NCBI GenBank assembly: GCA_902489255.1
Contig: CABTZF010000030.1
Span: 1-13,724 of the forward strand
From: an uncultured Peptoniphilus sp.
GTDB lineage: Bacteria > Bacillota > Clostridia > Tissierellales > Peptoniphilaceae
Length of the DNA: 13,724 nucleotides
Reading direction: 5' to 3'
In this document: positions 12,603 through 13,724 of the stretch, piece by piece
Numbering within the stretch: the first letter of the stretch is position 1
Layout: every line of letters begins with the position of its first letter
Made by a program: the position numbers and the translations under genes
Notes under the pieces: generated by a model
What the model was told of the DNA's origin: nothing
Databases searched by the model: none
The model's input: the letters and a program-made list of their open reading frames with translations, nothing else

Positions 12603-13394
12603 ATGTTACTTGGAGCAAATATTGACAATAAATTTATTTCTTTAGGCGTTTTTGATGAGAACGACTTGATTCTTACTTTTAAAATTAAATCTGATGTTAA
12701 TAGGTCAGCTGATGAACTTGCTTTTTTAATAAAATATTTAATTAAAGATAAAAATATAGCCTTAGATGAAATTGACGATATCATTGCTTCAAGTGTCGTT
12801 CCGGAAATGACATTTATATTTGAATGTTCAGTTAAAATTTTATTTAATAAAAAAGCAATTTTTGTTGGAACAGGAATAAAAACCGGTCTGGATATAAAAT
12901 GTGAAAGTCCAAAAGAAGTTGGTTCTGACAGAGTTACAATGGCTGTTGGTGCATTAGATTTGGTTCCCGGTCCCCTTTTGATTATAAATATGGCTTCAGT
13001 AACCACTATAGATATGATTAACGATAAAAATCAGTTTATCGGCGGCTTAATATTCCCGGGTATTGATTTATTACAAGAAGTTTTGAGAAGAGAAAGTGCA
13101 AAACTCCCCAACGTTGAAATAACCCCTAATGAAACTGTAATTGGAAATTCTACAACTTCCGCTATGATTTCAGGTCTATATAGGGCGTATATTAATGCCT
13201 GTAAAGGAATTGTAAATGATATAGTAATAAGTAAAAATTTGAAAAAAGATAAGTTAAACATTGTCTTAACCGGTAATTTTTCATCATTATTAGAAACAAT
13301 GGATAATTACCGAATATTTAAAGATCCTTACTTAATTTTTAATGGTTTAAAAAGAATTTATGACTTAAACATTATTAATAATCGGCTAAAATAA
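12603..13394 (+). CDS. CoaX-like type III pantothenate kinase homologue with degenerate phosphate-binding motifs
   Basis: This 263-residue protein has the length and fold pattern of CoaX, which phosphorylates pantothenate in CoA synthesis. Conserved parts include G-I-K-T-G-L-D-I-K (91-99), P-K-E-V-G-S-D-R (103-110; Asp109 is in the position of the catalytic base in G-A-D-R), F-I-G-G-L-I-F-P-G-I (145-154) and I-G-N-S-T-T-S-A-M-I-S-G-L-Y (180-193). The first phosphate motif, normally D-x-G-N-T near residue 6, reads N-I-D-N-K (6-10). The second, normally D-F-G-T-A-T-T, reads N-M-A-S-V-T-T (129-135). Both key Asp residues are Asn and both motif glycines are changed. Ligand binding may remain while kinase activity is weak or lost. 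It could be a slow kinase, a sensor or a regulator. It follows the ECF S-component by 11 bases with an AGAGG site. Confidence 0.8.
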   Translation: MLLGANIDNKFISLGVFDENDLILTFKIKSDVNRSADELAFLIKYLIKDKNIALDEIDDIIASSVVPEMTFIFECSVKILFNKKAIFVGTGIKTGLDIKCESPKEVGSDRVTMAVGALDLVPGPLLIINMASVTTIDMINDKNQFIGGLIFPGIDLLQEVLRRESAKLPNVEITPNETVIGNSTTSAMISGLYRAYINACKGIVNDIVISKNLKKDKLNIVLTGNFSSLLETMDNYRIFKDPYLIFNGLKRIYDLNIINNRLK

Positions 13395-13505
13395 TAATCT
13401 AATTATTTTATTTTTTTCGATTCTATAGTAAGGTTTTATAAGAAACAGCCTTGTTAATGAAAAGCTAAAATATCTACTAAAAATGCATAAAAATAATAAA
13501 AACAC

Positions 13506-13543
13506 AAAAAACTGTTTAAAATGAAAATTCTAAACAGTTTTTT
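13506..13543. terminator. Bidirectional terminator between CoaX homologue and rRNA operon
   Basis: A perfect 13-bp inverted repeat (arms 13506-13518 and 13531-13543, core ACTGTTTA/TAAACAGT) has a 12-base loop and A/T flanks on both sides. It ends the plus-strand hydrolase-transporter-CoaX transcript and, read the other way, the rRNA operon whose 5S gene lies 65 bases to the right. The stretch 13395-13505 before it holds nothing else I can identify. Confidence 0.8.
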
Positions 13544-13607
13544 TAATAAAAAATATTAAAATAACAAAAGCCTACAAACGAAATTTTCTTTGCATCTATA
13601 GACCTTT

Positions 13608-13724
13608 AACCGGCAATAACTTACTCTCCCAGGTCGTTACCAACCAAGTACCATCAGCGAATGGGTGCTTAACTTCTGTGTTCGGTATGGTTACAGGTGT
13701 GTCCACCTTCCTATTCTCACCGGA
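13608..13724 (-). rRNA. rrf: 5S ribosomal RNA
   Basis: The minus strand from 13724 reads UCCGGUGA..., then ACCAUACCGAACACAGAAGUUAAGC (universal loop region, given here as positions about 13688 to 13664), and closes with UUGCCGGUU at 13608. The terminal helix UCCGGUGA/UUGCCGGU pairs over seven positions, so the gene is complete or lacks at most a base or two at its 5' end, at the window edge. At about 117 nt it has normal length. It is the 3' gene of an rRNA operon (16S-23S-5S) that would lie to the right. Confidence 0.95.

Noticed and set aside
12584..13006. 140-codon minus-strand frame across the CoaX homologue
   Set aside because: No promoter or ribosome site, low-complexity Ser/Ile-rich product, and it lies wholly opposite a conserved gene.
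1..13724. CRISPR arrays and tRNA genes
   Set aside because: No regularly spaced direct repeats and no cloverleaf sequence were seen on either strand.

Overview
The window is AT-rich DNA from a low-GC Gram-positive anaerobe. Family-typical proteins, the style of the promoters and Shine-Dalgarno sites, and the clostridial look of the 6S-like RNA suggest a Clostridia/Tissierellia-type organism, possibly a relative of the Peptoniphilaceae. The species is inference and cannot be fixed from this sequence alone.

Layout. Positions 1-44 look like the terminal inverted repeat of an ISL3-type insertion sequence lying mostly outside the window. Next comes a minus-strand stress-type pair, a YtxH-like protein (654-1211) followed by a membrane-anchored YtxG/DUF948-like protein (150-641), with a good terminator at 79-106 and a sigma-B-like promoter at 1245-1270. 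Upstream lies a probable 6S RNA (about 1291-1470, minus) with its own strong promoter. A RluA-family pseudouridine synthase (minus) and NAD kinase (plus) diverge from a shared promoter region at 2405-2485. A bidirectional terminator at 3297-3325 separates NAD kinase from a minus-strand pair, a sigma-70-family (ECF-like) factor and a DUF4179 membrane protein that is probably its anti-sigma factor. A small PspC-domain membrane protein precedes that pair. A complete biotin-dependent pyruvate carboxylase (5581-9006, minus) follows, then the rplM-rpsI ribosomal operon (9253-10084, minus) with a TTG start, a leader hairpin and a consensus promoter.

Between the rplM promoter and a small DUF1294 membrane protein lies a decayed IS30-type transposase tail (about 10264-10470, plus), readable in one frame through several stop codons. 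On the plus strand from 10804 there is a three-gene run: a P1-family (DmpA/NylC-type) self-cleaving hydrolase, an ECF-transporter substrate-binding membrane protein, and a CoaX-like type III pantothenate kinase homologue. In the last of these both phosphate-binding motifs have lost their aspartates. A bidirectional terminator at 13506-13543 separates this run from a convergent 5S rRNA gene at the right edge, the 3' end of an rRNA operon entering from outside.

How the genes fit together: most are housekeeping genes (translation, NADP synthesis, anaplerosis). The regulatory and stress genes (YtxH/YtxG with a sigma-B-like promoter, the sigma/anti-sigma pair, PspC, 6S RNA) point to envelope and general stress control. 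The most interesting part is the hydrolase-transporter-degenerate CoaX run. It may be a pantothenate or pantetheine salvage and sensing unit, but that is an inference from gene order and motifs.
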